Of a DNA stretch of 64,000 nucleotides, positions 27,657 through 36,935 are shown piece after piece (position 1 is the first letter of the stretch; each line of letters opens with the position of its first letter). Location of the stretch: contig CAJUTC010000011.1 of the NCBI GenBank assembly GCA_910589195.1, forward strand, positions 18,714 through 82,713, in the 5' to 3' direction. The translations under genes were made by a program, and so were the position numbers. The notes beneath the pieces were generated by a model. The model ran no database searches. It saw only the letters and a program-made list of their open reading frames with translations, and was not told the DNA's origin. Source of the stretch: an uncultured Lachnospiraceae bacterium (GTDB lineage Bacteria; Bacillota; Clostridia; Lachnospirales; Lachnospiraceae).

Positions 27657-28685
27657 ATGCAGACAGCCAAAACAGAAAATCGAAAGCATATTCTTATGAT
27701 TGCCACTGGCGGAACCATTGCCTGTTGCCACAGTGACGCCGGCCTGACTCCCCTCTTATCCAGTGAAGAGCTGCTAAACTATGTACCTGCCGCCAAAGAC
27801 TTCTGTACCATTACCGCTATCCAAGCTTTTAACATTGACAGTACCAATATGCAGCCTCGCCACTGGCTGCTCCTCTCCCATCTGATTGAAGAGCATTATT
27901 GGGAATACGATGGTTTTGTGATCTGCCACGGCACTGATACAATGGCCTACACGGCAGCGGCTTTATCCTATCTGGTGCAAAATACCAGAAAACCCATTGT
28001 AATCACCGGCGCCCAAAAACCAATTGACATGGAAATCACAGACGCCAAAGCAAACCTGCTAGACAGCCTGCGCTTTGCCTGCTGTGAAAAGGCTTATGGG
28101 GTGTCCATCGTGTTTGACGGCAAAGTAATCGCCGGCACCAGAGGAAAGAAAGAACGAACCAAAAGCTATAACGCATTTTCCAGCATTAATTTCCCATATA
28201 TTGCCACCATCCAGGAAGAGCATATTCTGTTTTATCTGGATGATAAGGATCGAATTCAAGGAGATCTGCGTTTCTTTCATGCTGTAAACGAAAATGTCGG
28301 CCTTCTCAAACTGATTCCTGCCGCGGACGCCAAACTTCTGGACTATATTGCAAAGCGGTATGATGGTGTCATTATTGAATCCTTTGGGGTGGGAGGGCTC
28401 CCCTCTTATGATGGCAGTGATTTCCGTGATTCCATCGCCCGCTGGATCAAACAGGGAAAAACTATCGTAATGACTACCCAGGTGACGAATGAAGGCAGCA
28501 ATATGTCGGTCTATGAAGTGGGAAAGCAGATCAAACAAGAGTTTGGACTTTTGGAAGCGTATGATATGACATTAGAAGCGGCTGTTACCAAATTAATGTG
28601 GATTTTAGGGCAGACAAAAGCGCCGGAAGAAATCCGGCGCCTGTTTTACCAGACAATCAATCGTGATATTTTGTGGAGAACCTGA
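27657..28685 (+). CDS. ansA: Type I L-asparaginase
   Basis: 342 residues. It hydrolyses asparagine to aspartate and ammonia, in the cytoplasm because there is no signal peptide. The two Thr motifs are IATGGTIAC (about residue 18) and GFVICHGTDTMAYTA (about 92), with ITGAQKPI and DAKANLLDSLRFA downstream. The ATG at 27657 has AAGGAG ten bases upstream. An in-frame extension to 27537 has no ribosome site and reads through the likely promoter (TATACT near 27578). Transcribed alone. Confidence 0.92.
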   Translation: MQTAKTENRKHILMIATGGTIACCHSDAGLTPLLSSEELLNYVPAAKDFCTITAIQAFNIDSTNMQPRHWLLLSHLIEEHYWEYDGFVICHGTDTMAYTAAALSYLVQNTRKPIVITGAQKPIDMEITDAKANLLDSLRFACCEKAYGVSIVFDGKVIAGTRGKKERTKSYNAFSSINFPYIATIQEEHILFYLDDKDRIQGDLRFFHAVNENVGLLKLIPAADAKLLDYIAKRYDGVIIESFGVGGLPSYDGSDFRDSIARWIKQGKTIVMTTQVTNEGSNMSVYEVGKQIKQEFGLLEAYDMTLEAAVTKLMWILGQTKAPEEIRRLFYQTINRDILWRT

Positions 28686-28740
28686 CAAAACAGCTCTGCC
28701 AGTTTCCCTCCAAATCCTACGAATCTGGTGTTTTCCTTAT

Positions 28741-29211
28741 TTATTCGTCCACTGCTTTGTACTCAATCCCGTTAATCAGTTCTTTCTTGGTGTAGAACGT
28801 GAGGATTGCGTCATCTGAAGTATAAATATAAGTTCCCTTTTCCTCCACATAATCATCTCCATACGCTTCCTTCATCTCTTCGATGGTCGATCCGATATGG
28901 ATTCCTTCCGGGGTAGTGGTTTCTTCTCCTAAAAACCAAATGGATTTAATATAGTCGCCACTGCCTGACGGATATGTGGATAGCTCAAAACCGTCATAGG
29001 TAAACACCCGTTCCTTTCCCTGGTGCCTTACACTCTGAGCCTCATAGTAAGTTTCCGCCTTGCCTAATGCCGAAAGCACCTCCGACGCATCCTGGTTCAT
29101 AGAAATCTCGACCTCTCCCGCGTCAAATACGTAAGCAAAGCTGGTTAATACGCCTGCCTGGCACATACACATAAACACCGCGACCAGCAGGCAGCAAACT
29201 CTCCTTTTCAT
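28741..29211 (-). CDS. Small secreted protein of unknown function
   Basis: 156 residues with a clear signal peptide (CCLLVAVFMCMCQAGVLTSFAY). There is no lipobox. The mature part contains EGIHIGSTIEEMKEAYGDDY, a motif common in short Firmicutes secreted and lipoproteins, and is rich in Tyr, Glu and Asp. It stands alone between ansA and rpiB. Function unknown. Confidence 0.6.
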   Translation of the reverse strand: MKRRVCCLLVAVFMCMCQAGVLTSFAYVFDAGEVEISMNQDASEVLSALGKAETYYEAQSVRHQGKERVFTYDGFELSTYPSGSGDYIKSIWFLGEETTTPEGIHIGSTIEEMKEAYGDDYVEEKGTYIYTSDDAILTFYTKKELINGIEYKAVDE

Positions 29212-29366
29212 CGTAATCTCTCCTATCCTTATACTGCCCTTCAGGACACATAAGCCACAAACGCCCGTTTCCGCAAAGCAGCAGAGCCATTCTTTTTATG
29301 TTCTAAATATAACATGGATAAATTACGATTTCAAGGGTATGAAAGCCTTACAAATCTTACAATTCT

Positions 29367-29807
29367 CTAACGATTTTCAATCTCCATTATTTGGTCTACC
29401 CGCCTCTGGTGACGCCCGCCTTCAAATTCCGCTTCCAGCCATTGATCCACAATCATCTTTGCCAGTTCTGAACCTACCACCCGGGCTCCAAATGCCAATA
29501 TGTTCGTATTATTATGCATCTTGGATAATTTGGCGCTAAAGGGTTCGCTGCAGACACATGTCCGGATCCCCTTTACTTTATTCGCCGCCAGGGAGATTCC
29601 AATCCCGGTGCCGCAAATCAAAATCCCCAAATCCGCTTCTTTTGCCGCAACCGCACGGCCTACCTTTTCTCCATAAACCGGGTAGTCACAACTTTCTGTG
29701 GAATTGGTTCCCAAATCCATAATTTCATATCCTTTTTCTTCCAGATATGCCTTAATCTCCAGCTTTAATTCTACTCCGCTGTGATCATTTCCCATTGCGA
29801 TAATCAT
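29367..29807 (-). CDS. rpiB: Ribose-5-phosphate isomerase B
   Basis: 146 residues. It interconverts ribose 5-phosphate and ribulose 5-phosphate in the pentose phosphate pathway. Family motifs are MGNDHSGVELK, CDYPVYGEKV, LICGTGIGISLAANKVKGIR (catalytic Cys in CGTG, about residue 69) and NNTNILAFGARVVG. The ATG at 29807 has GGAGG eight bases upstream. The gene overlaps aroC by 23 bases and is translated from within its end. Confidence 0.94.
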   Translation of the reverse strand: MIIAMGNDHSGVELKLEIKAYLEEKGYEIMDLGTNSTESCDYPVYGEKVGRAVAAKEADLGILICGTGIGISLAANKVKGIRTCVCSEPFSAKLSKMHNNTNILAFGARVVGSELAKMIVDQWLEAEFEGGRHQRRVDQIMEIENR

Positions 29808-30915
29808 GTAACTCTCCTCCATAAATCCGGCGCAGCCACTCCATGCGGGAACTCATCCCCGCAAGCATCAAATCCAGCACCACCAGGGCTGCCATCGCTT
29901 CCACTACTACCACTGCCCTGGGCACAATAATCGGGTCGTGCCGTCCCGAAATTTCCAGTTCCAGTTCCCTGCCATCCCTGGTCACACTTTTCTGGCGTGA
30001 CGCGATGGAGGGCGTAGGCTTAATTGCCGCCCGAAACAAAACTGCCGAACCATCGCTGATTCCTCCTAACACGCCTCCTGAATGGTTAGTTTCCTTTACC
30101 ACTTGTCCGTTGGAATCCAAGCGGAAGCTGTCATTATTGCCGCTTCCGGCGGAAAATGCCGCCTTCAGACCATCGCCTATTTCAAAAGCCTTCACCGCCC
30201 CGATGGAAAGGATGGCCTTTGCCAGGTTAGCATCCAGTTTATCAAATACCGGCTCTCCCACTCCCGGGGGAAGGCCGATAATCACACATTCCGCCACACC
30301 GCCTACCGAATCCTTCCTGGCCATAGCTTCTTCCAGGTACGCTTCCGCCTCTAAGGCCGCTTTCCGGTCCGGCATGTACAGCCGGTTCTGCCACATCTGT
30401 TCCAGATCAAACCGTTCCGGATCCACGGATACGGAACCTACCGACTTGGTATACGCCTGGATCGAAATCCCCAGGTCTTCTAAAATTTTAAGCGCTATCG
30501 CCCCTGCAGCTACCCTTCCTATGGTTTCCCGGCCTGAAGAGCGTCCCCCGCCCCGGTAATCCCGGAATCCATACTTGGCGTCAAAGGTATAATCCCCATG
30601 ACCGGGCCGGTAACTATCCTTGATAGCGCTGTAATCCCTGGAGCGCTGATCCGTGTTCCTGACTTCCAGGGCAATGGGCGTGCCAGTGGTCTTGCCCTCA
30701 AATACGCCGGAAAGGATTTCCACCTGATCCCCCTCCTGGCGCTGGGTGGTAAACTTACTCTGCCCCGGCTTTCTCCGATCCAGATATTTTTGTATATCTG
30801 CCTCGCACAGGGAGAGGCCGGCGGGACATCCATCCACAACGACGCCGATCCCCTTGCCATGGCTTTCCCCCCATGTCATAATCTTAAATTGATCGCCAAA
30901 TGTCGAACCTGCCAT
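29785..30915 (-). CDS. aroC: Chorismate synthase
   Basis: 376 residues. It converts EPSP to chorismate with reduced FMN, the last step of the shikimate pathway. Signatures are GESHGKGIGVVVDGCPAG, RPGHGDYTFDAKYG, FRDYRGGGRSSGRET and DPIIVPRAVVVVEAM. The ATG at 30915 has AAGGGG upstream and lies 10 bases after the lactonase stop. It forms a tight operon with the lactonase and rpiB. Confidence 0.96.
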   Translation of the reverse strand: MAGSTFGDQFKIMTWGESHGKGIGVVVDGCPAGLSLCEADIQKYLDRRKPGQSKFTTQRQEGDQVEILSGVFEGKTTGTPIALEVRNTDQRSRDYSAIKDSYRPGHGDYTFDAKYGFRDYRGGGRSSGRETIGRVAAGAIALKILEDLGISIQAYTKSVGSVSVDPERFDLEQMWQNRLYMPDRKAALEAEAYLEEAMARKDSVGGVAECVIIGLPPGVGEPVFDKLDANLAKAILSIGAVKAFEIGDGLKAAFSAGSGNNDSFRLDSNGQVVKETNHSGGVLGGISDGSAVLFRAAIKPTPSIASRQKSVTRDGRELELEISGRHDPIIVPRAVVVVEAMAALVVLDLMLAGMSSRMEWLRRIYGGELHDYRNGK

Positions 30916-30925
30916 CTTTTGCCCC

Positions 30926-31981
30926 TTAATCCGAAATCTTTACAATCGCGCAGCAGTTAGGCTCATTAACCTGAACCGGCCTGCCGCACATAATCAGAAG
31001 CCCTTTCTCATAGTCAAGCTGGAAAAAGGTGATATCGCCCGTTTCATGGTTAATGCTGGCCACATGCTTCTGATCAGGAAAAACGGCCACATCCTTTGGA
31101 TAATCCCCGCTGATAGGCAGGCTGCACAACAGTTCTAACATCCCTGTTTCTTCATCTCTGGCGAAGGTGCTTAGTACATTATCTCCCGCATTGGAGCAAT
31201 ACATATATTTATTATCCGGGGAAAGACGCATAGCGCAGGCCGCGGTCAGCTCGGAGTACTGATCCCGCTTTCCTATGGTAGATATGGTCTGGATCTTTTC
31301 CAGCTTTGGCGCCTTCTCTCCCGTCTGGTAGGTAAATACGTCAATTACATTCTTCTGTTCATACATCAGATACATAAAGCGGCCATCATTGCTGAACCGG
31401 AACTGCCTGGGAGCCGACTCCCGTTCACAGCGCACCGCATCCACCTGAACCAATTTTTCGTCGTCAAACCGGTAAATCCTAACCTGGTCAATCCCCAGAT
31501 CCGCAACCATAATAAACTTCTTATCTGGTGTCATCCTGGTGCAGCTTACATGGGGCCGGAAATTACGCTCTGCCACAGAGCCGTACCCTTTATGGAACAC
31601 ACCGTCCACTATGGGGCCAATGGAGCCATCCTGTTCAAGCCTTAAAACAGTAGCCTTCCCATCGTGATATCCGGAAACAAAGATATACTTATCTTCTTTA
31701 TCGGTGGACAAGTGGCAGCCTCTCATCCCTTTAATATTTTTGCTGTTTAACCGGCTTAAACTGCCGTTTTCCAGAATCCGGAACGCCACCACCCCTTCAT
31801 CGGCAATGGAATATAAATTTTTTCCGCTGTTGGAAGCGATTACATAGGACGAATTATCAACTTCCACTTCGCAGCGCTCCTTAAAAATCCCCTTTTCCAC
31901 ATCCACATCGTAAACGGTAATGCCTTTTGCTTTTCCAGTGTAGGAATAGGAACCCACATAAGCCATATATTTTCCTTTCAT
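30926..31981 (-). CDS. Lactonase-family beta-propeller protein (6-phosphogluconolactonase type)
   Basis: 351 residues as called. The seven-bladed propeller of the YkgB/Pgl lactonase family is recognisable from YVGSYSYTG, the repeats ending KNLYSIADEG, KYIFVSGYHDG and KYMYCSNAGDN, and RPHVSCTRMTPDKKFIMVADLG. If active it would hydrolyse 6-phosphogluconolactone in the oxidative pentose phosphate pathway. Linkage with rpiB fits that, but no glucose-6-phosphate dehydrogenase is in view. Two starts are possible: 31981 (AGGAGG 12 bases upstream) or 31966 (AAAGGA six bases upstream, the more usual protein N-terminus). Confidence 0.8.
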   Translation of the reverse strand: MKGKYMAYVGSYSYTGKAKGITVYDVDVEKGIFKERCEVEVDNSSYVIASNSGKNLYSIADEGVVAFRILENGSLSRLNSKNIKGMRGCHLSTDKEDKYIFVSGYHDGKATVLRLEQDGSIGPIVDGVFHKGYGSVAERNFRPHVSCTRMTPDKKFIMVADLGIDQVRIYRFDDEKLVQVDAVRCERESAPRQFRFSNDGRFMYLMYEQKNVIDVFTYQTGEKAPKLEKIQTISTIGKRDQYSELTAACAMRLSPDNKYMYCSNAGDNVLSTFARDEETGMLELLCSLPISGDYPKDVAVFPDQKHVASINHETGDITFFQLDYEKGLLIMCGRPVQVNEPNCCAIVKISD

Positions 31982-32027
31982 ATCCGTTTCAATCCTCCTC
32001 AATTGCCAATTTAAGCAAGCTATCCAT

Positions 32028-32056
32028 ATCATATCACAATTTTGTCATTTTGTTAA
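32028..32056 (-). promoter_or_regulatory. Sigma-A promoter of the lactonase-aroC-rpiB operon
   Basis: On the minus strand TTAACA (32056-32051) and TATGAT (32033-32028) are separated by 17 bases. It is divergent from the promoter of the polyamine operon at 32163. Confidence 0.6.
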
Positions 32057-32162
32057 CAAAAATTTGCAGGGAATCCTCACAAATCTGCCCTGGAATTCCT
32101 GCAGTTTTTCTTGCGTTTTTTGCCTTTTCACAGACAGGTGCCGAAAATTTTTATTTCGGGTA

Positions 32163-32190
32163 TTGACACCAGGAAAAATCTCTGTATAAT
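32163..32190 (+). promoter_or_regulatory. Sigma-A promoter of the polyamine transport operon
   Basis: Consensus TTGACA (32163-32168) and TATAAT (32185-32190) with a 16-base spacer. A leader of about 110 bases precedes the regulator ATG. The leader contains the inverted repeat listed next. Confidence 0.85.
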
Positions 32191-32207
32191 AAGATCTGTT
32201 TGTTTAA

Positions 32208-32250
32208 AAATACTAAACTTTAAAACTATTTTTATTGTCAGTTAGTATTT
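32208..32250. promoter_or_regulatory. Inverted repeat in the polyamine operon leader, possible operator
   Basis: Perfect 9-bp arms AAATACTAA (32208-32216) and TTAGTATTT (32242-32250), 25 bases apart, about 18 bases after the -10 box. The spacing fits two half-sites for a dimeric or tetrameric regulator, most simply the autoregulating cupin protein encoded next. An RNA hairpin is an alternative. Confidence 0.5.
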
Positions 32251-32310
32251 ATAAACTTTTTGTACAGTATATTTAACTGGAGGAAGCAGGCTGATTTTAA
32301 AGGAGGTTTT

Positions 32311-32844
32311 ATGGAAATCGGAGCAAAATTAAAAGAGCTGCGGGTCTTAAAGGGGCTGACGCAGGAAGAGCTGGCAGACCGGGCAGAGCTTTCAAAGGGG
32401 TTTATCTCCCAGGTGGAACGGGATCTTACTTCCCCATCCATCGCCACCCTGATGGATATTTTGCAGTGCCTGGGCACTACCATAGGGGAATTTTTTAATG
32501 AAACTCCGGAGGAACAGATTGTGTTCGGAAAAGGAGATTACTTTGAAAAGGAAGATTCGGAATACCAAAATACCATTAAATGGATCATTCCCAATGCCCA
32601 GAAAAATTCCATGGAGCCGATTCTCCTCACCTTGGCTCCAGGAGGTTCCACTTATCCGGATAATCCCCATGAAGGGGAGGAATTCGGCTATCTTTTAAGC
32701 GGAGCCGTTTCGATTCATTTAGGAAATAAAATATATAAGGCCAAAAAAGGGGAATCCTTTTATTATACTGCTGACCAAAAGCATTATCTCACCAGCAAAA
32801 GCGGGGCATCCTTAATCTGGGTTAGTTCCCCGCCAAGCTTTTAA
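32311..32844 (+). CDS. XRE-family regulator with cupin domain (polyamine operon)
   Basis: 177 residues. An N-terminal helix-turn-helix (LTQEELADRAELSKGFISQVE, split here as LTQEELADRAEL and SKGFISQVERD; residues 14-35) is joined to a C-terminal cupin (HEGEEFGYLLSGAVSIHLG, about 125; a His/Glu-containing ligand pocket). The PuuR/PotR type senses polyamines. Its place directly ahead of potABCD supports control of that operon. The ATG at 32311 follows AAAGGAGG closely; the in-frame upstream ATG is inside the leader. Confidence 0.9.
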   Translation: MEIGAKLKELRVLKGLTQEELADRAELSKGFISQVERDLTSPSIATLMDILQCLGTTIGEFFNETPEEQIVFGKGDYFEKEDSEYQNTIKWIIPNAQKNSMEPILLTLAPGGSTYPDNPHEGEEFGYLLSGAVSIHLGNKIYKAKKGESFYYTADQKHYLTSKSGASLIWVSSPPSF

Positions 32845-32908
32845 TATTTAGCAGCACGTTGCCGTTTGGCAGAACTGCTTCCATTATTTACCATTAGGAG
32901 GAACAGCC

Positions 32909-33985
32909 ATGAATCAGCCACTGATTGATTTGCAGCATATTTCAAAGAGTTATGACGGTACAATGGTACTGGATGATTTAAGCCTTACAGTAAAGGAAAA
33001 CAGTTTTGTCACGTTACTGGGGCCCAGCGGCTGTGGAAAGACTACTACGCTGCGTATTATTGGAGGATTTGAATCTCCAGATTCTGGAAAGGTAATTTTT
33101 GACGGAGCGGATATTACCAGCCTTCCCCCAAATAAGCGTTCCCTTAACACGGTTTTTCAGAAATACGCGTTGTTTACCCACATGACCATTGCTGAAAATA
33201 TTGCGTTCGGCCTGAAAATTAAAAATAAGACCAAGGCTTACATAGATGGTAAAATCAAGTACGCGTTAAAGCTGGTAAATTTAGACGGTTACGAGCACCG
33301 ATCTGTAGAATCCCTTTCCGGAGGGCAGCAGCAGCGGATCGCCATTGCCCGGGCTATTGTAAACGAACCAAGGCTACTGCTCTTGGATGAGCCATTAGGC
33401 GCCCTGGATTTGAAACTGCGCCAGGATATGCAATATGAACTGATCCGGCTGAAAAATGAGCTGGGGATTACCTTTATTTATGTTACCCATGACCAGGAAG
33501 AAGCCCTGACCATGTCAGATACGATTGTAGTAATGAACCAGGGCTACATCCAACAGATGGGAAGCCCGGAAAATATTTATAATGAGCCGGAAAATGCTTT
33601 TGTGGCAGATTTTATTGGCGACAGCAATATTGTTCCCGGCATTATGCTCAGAGATGAGCTGGTGGAAATTTTTGGTGCCAAATTTACTTGTGTGGATAAA
33701 GGATTTGGAACCAACCGCCCTGTGGATGTGGTAATCCGTCCGGAGGATATTGATCTGGTGGAACCAGGCCATGGAACGCTTAGCGGCATTGTCACGCATC
33801 TGATTTTTAAAGGCGTCCACTATGAGATGGAAGTTACCACCCCGGACGGTTATGAATGGCTGGTTCATTCCACTGACCTGTTTCCAGTAGGCAGACAAGT
33901 GGATATCCATGTAGATCCCTTTGATATCCAAATTATGAATAAACCGGCTTCGGAAGATGAGGAGGCCATAGGAGTTAATGAATAA
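32909..33985 (+). CDS. potA: Spermidine/putrescine ABC transporter ATP-binding protein
   Basis: 358 residues. Walker A is GPSGCGKTTTLR (about residue 37), the signature LSGGQQQRIAIARA (about 136), Walker B LLLLDEPLGALDLK and switch VTHDQEEAL. The C-terminal TOBE-like domain contains VVIRPEDI. It drives polyamine import with PotB and PotC. Its stop overlaps the potB start by 8 bases. Confidence 0.95.
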   Translation: MNQPLIDLQHISKSYDGTMVLDDLSLTVKENSFVTLLGPSGCGKTTTLRIIGGFESPDSGKVIFDGADITSLPPNKRSLNTVFQKYALFTHMTIAENIAFGLKIKNKTKAYIDGKIKYALKLVNLDGYEHRSVESLSGGQQQRIAIARAIVNEPRLLLLDEPLGALDLKLRQDMQYELIRLKNELGITFIYVTHDQEEALTMSDTIVVMNQGYIQQMGSPENIYNEPENAFVADFIGDSNIVPGIMLRDELVEIFGAKFTCVDKGFGTNRPVDVVIRPEDIDLVEPGHGTLSGIVTHLIFKGVHYEMEVTTPDGYEWLVHSTDLFPVGRQVDIHVDPFDIQIMNKPASEDEEAIGVNE

Positions 33986-34790
33986 AAAATTACTATCCGG
34001 ACCTTATATGATATGGATGGTTGGATTTACCATCATCCCTCTGGCATTAATCGTATATTATGGCATGACTGATCGGACAGGCGCTTTTACCCTGGAAAAT
34101 ATCCTGGCTATTGCCACCGCTGAGCACGCAAAGGCCCTGTGGCTTTCTCTTGGCCTTTCCCTGATTGCCACTGTCCTATGTCTGCTGCTTGCCTATCCGC
34201 TGGCCATGATCCTCCGCTCAAAGGGAACCGGGGGAGGCGGATTTGTTGTATTTATCTTTATCCTGCCTATGTGGATGAATTTCCTGCTCCGCACCCTGGC
34301 ATGGCAAACCCTTTTGGAAAAAGGCGGCGTTATTAATGGAATCCTGTCTGTCCTCCATCTGCCGCCCCAAAACCTGATAAACACCCCTGCCGCCATTATT
34401 CTGGGAATGGTTTATAACTTTATGCCCTTTATGGTGCTTCCTATTTATAATGTGCTGTCAAAAATTGATGACAATACCATTAACGCCGCAAAAGACTTAG
34501 GCGCTAATTCCTTCCAGACCTTCTGGCATATCCTTTTGCCTTTAAGCGTCCCAGGGATTATCAGCGGTATTAATATGGTATTTGTCCCGGCTCTCACTAC
34601 CTTTGTGATCAGCAACTTGTTAGGCGGAAGCAAAATCCTTTTGGTAGGCAATGTAATCGAACAGGAGTTTACCAAGGGCAGTAACTGGCATTTAGGATCC
34701 GGCCTGTCTTTGGTGCTGATGGTATTTATCTTAATCAGTATGGCTCTGATTGCCAAATACGATAAGAATGGGGAGGGAACCACATTTTGA
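33978..34790 (+). CDS. potB: Spermidine/putrescine ABC transporter permease
   Basis: 270 residues with about six membrane segments. The EAA-type loop that contacts PotA is INAAKDLGANSFQTFWHILLPLSVPGI (about residue 170; central residues AAKDLGA and LPLSVPG). Pairs with the PotC half of the next protein. Its TGA overlaps the next ATG. Confidence 0.93.
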   Translation: MNKKLLSGPYMIWMVGFTIIPLALIVYYGMTDRTGAFTLENILAIATAEHAKALWLSLGLSLIATVLCLLLAYPLAMILRSKGTGGGGFVVFIFILPMWMNFLLRTLAWQTLLEKGGVINGILSVLHLPPQNLINTPAAIILGMVYNFMPFMVLPIYNVLSKIDDNTINAAKDLGANSFQTFWHILLPLSVPGIISGINMVFVPALTTFVISNLLGGSKILLVGNVIEQEFTKGSNWHLGSGLSLVLMVFILISMALIAKYDKNGEGTTF

Positions 34791-36739
34791 TGAAACATAC
34801 CCAAAAATCCCTGAAACAGTTTGTTTCTAATTTTTATCTGGTTTTGATCTTAATTTTTTTATATGCCCCTATTATGACTATGATGGTACTATCCTTTAAT
34901 ACTTCAAAATCCAGAACCCAGTGGGGCGGCTTTACCTTAAGCTGGTATAGCCAGATGCTTTCGGATCCAAAGATTGTTTCCGCCCTTTATAACACTCTGC
35001 TGATTGCTTTTATCTCTGCGCTGGCTGCCTGCATCATCGGCACGGCGGCGGCTATCGCTATTGATAGTATGAAGCCGGTTAGCCGGACTATTGTTCTTGG
35101 GATTACCAATATCCCTATGCTTAACGCAGATATTGTAACGGGAATTTCCCTGATGCTGGCTTTTATCGCATTCGGGATTTCATTAGGATTCAAAACCATT
35201 TTAATCTCCCATATAACATTTAACATTCCTTACGTGATCTTAAGCGTTATGCCAAAGTTAAAGCAGACCAGCAAAAGCACGTATGAAGCCGCCCTGGACT
35301 TAGGCGCCAGCCCTGTTTACGCCTTTTTTAAGGTGGTATTTCCGGATATTATGCCAGGTGTGCTCTCCGGCTTCCTTCTGGCCTTTACCATGTCCCTGGA
35401 TGATTTTATTATCACCCACTTTACCCGGGGAGCCGGAATCAATACCTTGTCCACCCTGATCTACAGCCAGGTGCGCCGGGGAATCCAGCCTTCCATGTAC
35501 GCCCTGTCCTCCGTGATTTTTTTAACTGTACTGATTTTACTTTTAATAACAAATTATAAGCCTGGCGAAAAAGAGCCTGTCCCAGGCATGGCTCCCTCAA
35601 ATCCATCCGGCTCCTCATCCTCCGGTTCAAAGGGCAGCCTTGCGGAGAGGATTCAAAAAGGCGCAATGGCCATCGCCGCCGTAGCCATCGTTATTTCCGT
35701 AGGCTGGATTACCATTAAAAAATATTCCGTTTCCAGCAGCAATGAATTGTACGTCTATAACTGGGGCGAATATATTGACGAGGAAGTGATTTCTATGTTT
35801 GAAGAGGAAACCGGGATTCACGTCACCTATGATATGTTTGAAACAAATGAGGAAATGTACCCTGTAATTGAAGCTGGGGCAGTAATGTATGATGTGGTTT
35901 GCCCCTCTGATTACATGATTCAAAAAATGATGGAAAATGATTTGCTGGCAGAAATTGACTTTAACAATATCCCCAATATTGATCAGATCAACCCGATTTA
36001 TATGGAAATGTCAAAATCCTTTGATCCTCAGAATAAATATTCTGTGCCCTACTGCTGGGGTACGGTGGGAATTCTTTACAATACAAAGCGTTTAAACGAG
36101 CTTGGCGTATCTGTGCCTGAGAGCTGGAATGATTTGTGGGATCCGGCATTATCCGGGGAAATCTTAATGCAGGACAGTGTCCGTGACGCTTTTATGGTAG
36201 CGCTTAAGGGACTTCATTACTCCATGAACACCACAGAGCTTTCCCAGCTTCAGGAAGCTAAACAGCGCTTAATCGACCAGAAGCCTTTGGTACAGGCTTA
36301 CGTAATCGACCAGGTGCGTGACAAAATGATCGGAGGCGAAGCCGCCGTAGGCGTAATTTACTCCGGGGAAATGCTTTACATCCAGGAAGAAGTGGAAAAC
36401 CTGGGGCTGGATTACCAATTGGAATACATCATCCCCAAAGAAGGCACCAATCTTTGGCTGGATTCCTGGGTTATTCCCTCTAATGCCGCAAATAAAGAAA
36501 ACGCGGAAAAATGGATCAATTTCCTGTGCCGCCCGGAAATCGCCCTGCGGAATTTTGAATACATCACGTATCCCACCCCGAACCAGGGCGCTTTTGAGCT
36601 TTTGGAACCGGAGCTTCAAGAAAACAAGGCGATTTTTCCCGACATTAACAACCTGGAAAACAGCGAGGTTTACCGTTATCTAGGAGATGAAGATGACGCC
36701 ATTTACAACGCGCTGTGGAAGGAAGTAAAATCCCGGTAG
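34790..36739 (+). CDS. potCD: PotC-PotD fusion: polyamine permease joined to substrate-binding protein
   Basis: 649 residues. Residues 1-262 are the PotC permease with six membrane segments and the EAA loop (YEAALDLGASPVYAFFKVV). A Ser/Gly/Pro-rich linker (PSGSSSSGSKG, about 275) leads to a seventh hydrophobic segment (AMAIAAVAIVISVGWITI, about 300). Residues 320-649 are a PotD periplasmic-binding-type domain (ELYVYNWGEYIDEEV; VPYCWGTVGILYNT). The binding domain is thus tethered outside the membrane instead of being a separate lipoprotein. The ATG at 34790 overlaps the potB stop; TTG at 34787 is an alternative. This fusion also occurs in other Firmicutes. Transcription likely ends at the hairpin at 36782. 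Confidence 0.93.
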   Translation: MKHTQKSLKQFVSNFYLVLILIFLYAPIMTMMVLSFNTSKSRTQWGGFTLSWYSQMLSDPKIVSALYNTLLIAFISALAACIIGTAAAIAIDSMKPVSRTIVLGITNIPMLNADIVTGISLMLAFIAFGISLGFKTILISHITFNIPYVILSVMPKLKQTSKSTYEAALDLGASPVYAFFKVVFPDIMPGVLSGFLLAFTMSLDDFIITHFTRGAGINTLSTLIYSQVRRGIQPSMYALSSVIFLTVLILLLITNYKPGEKEPVPGMAPSNPSGSSSSGSKGSLAERIQKGAMAIAAVAIVISVGWITIKKYSVSSSNELYVYNWGEYIDEEVISMFEEETGIHVTYDMFETNEEMYPVIEAGAVMYDVVCPSDYMIQKMMENDLLAEIDFNNIPNIDQINPIYMEMSKSFDPQNKYSVPYCWGTVGILYNTKRLNELGVSVPESWNDLWDPALSGEILMQDSVRDAFMVALKGLHYSMNTTELSQLQEAKQRLIDQKPLVQAYVIDQVRDKMIGGEAAVGVIYSGEMLYIQEEVENLGLDYQLEYIIPKEGTNLWLDSWVIPSNAANKENAEKWINFLCRPEIALRNFEYITYPTPNQGAFELLEPELQENKAIFPDINNLENSEVYRYLGDEDDAIYNALWKEVKSR

Positions 36740-36781
36740 CAGATATGGGGCAGCGCGTCTATCCCTATCCCAGTCCAAATG

Positions 36782-36831
36782 AAAAAATTTCTGTCATAAA
36801 ATGGAGTTCCCGTTTTCTGGCAGAAATTTTT
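36782..36831. terminator. Bidirectional terminator between potCD and the LarE-like gene
   Basis: Long hairpin with 14 pairs (one wobble): AAAAATTTCTGTCA against TGGCAGAAATTTTT, with an inner pairing of AAAA and TTTT. A U-rich tail exists on both strands, so it can serve potCD and the facing gene. The rest of 36740-36935 shows nothing else. Confidence 0.8.
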
Positions 36832-36935
36832 ACTGCGGATAACGCTACCACTTTTGAAACGCTTATCTGAAATATTTATCTGAAATTTTGCTTTCCGTCT
36901 TTCATTGATCAACAAGACCTAGAACCATTGACGAT

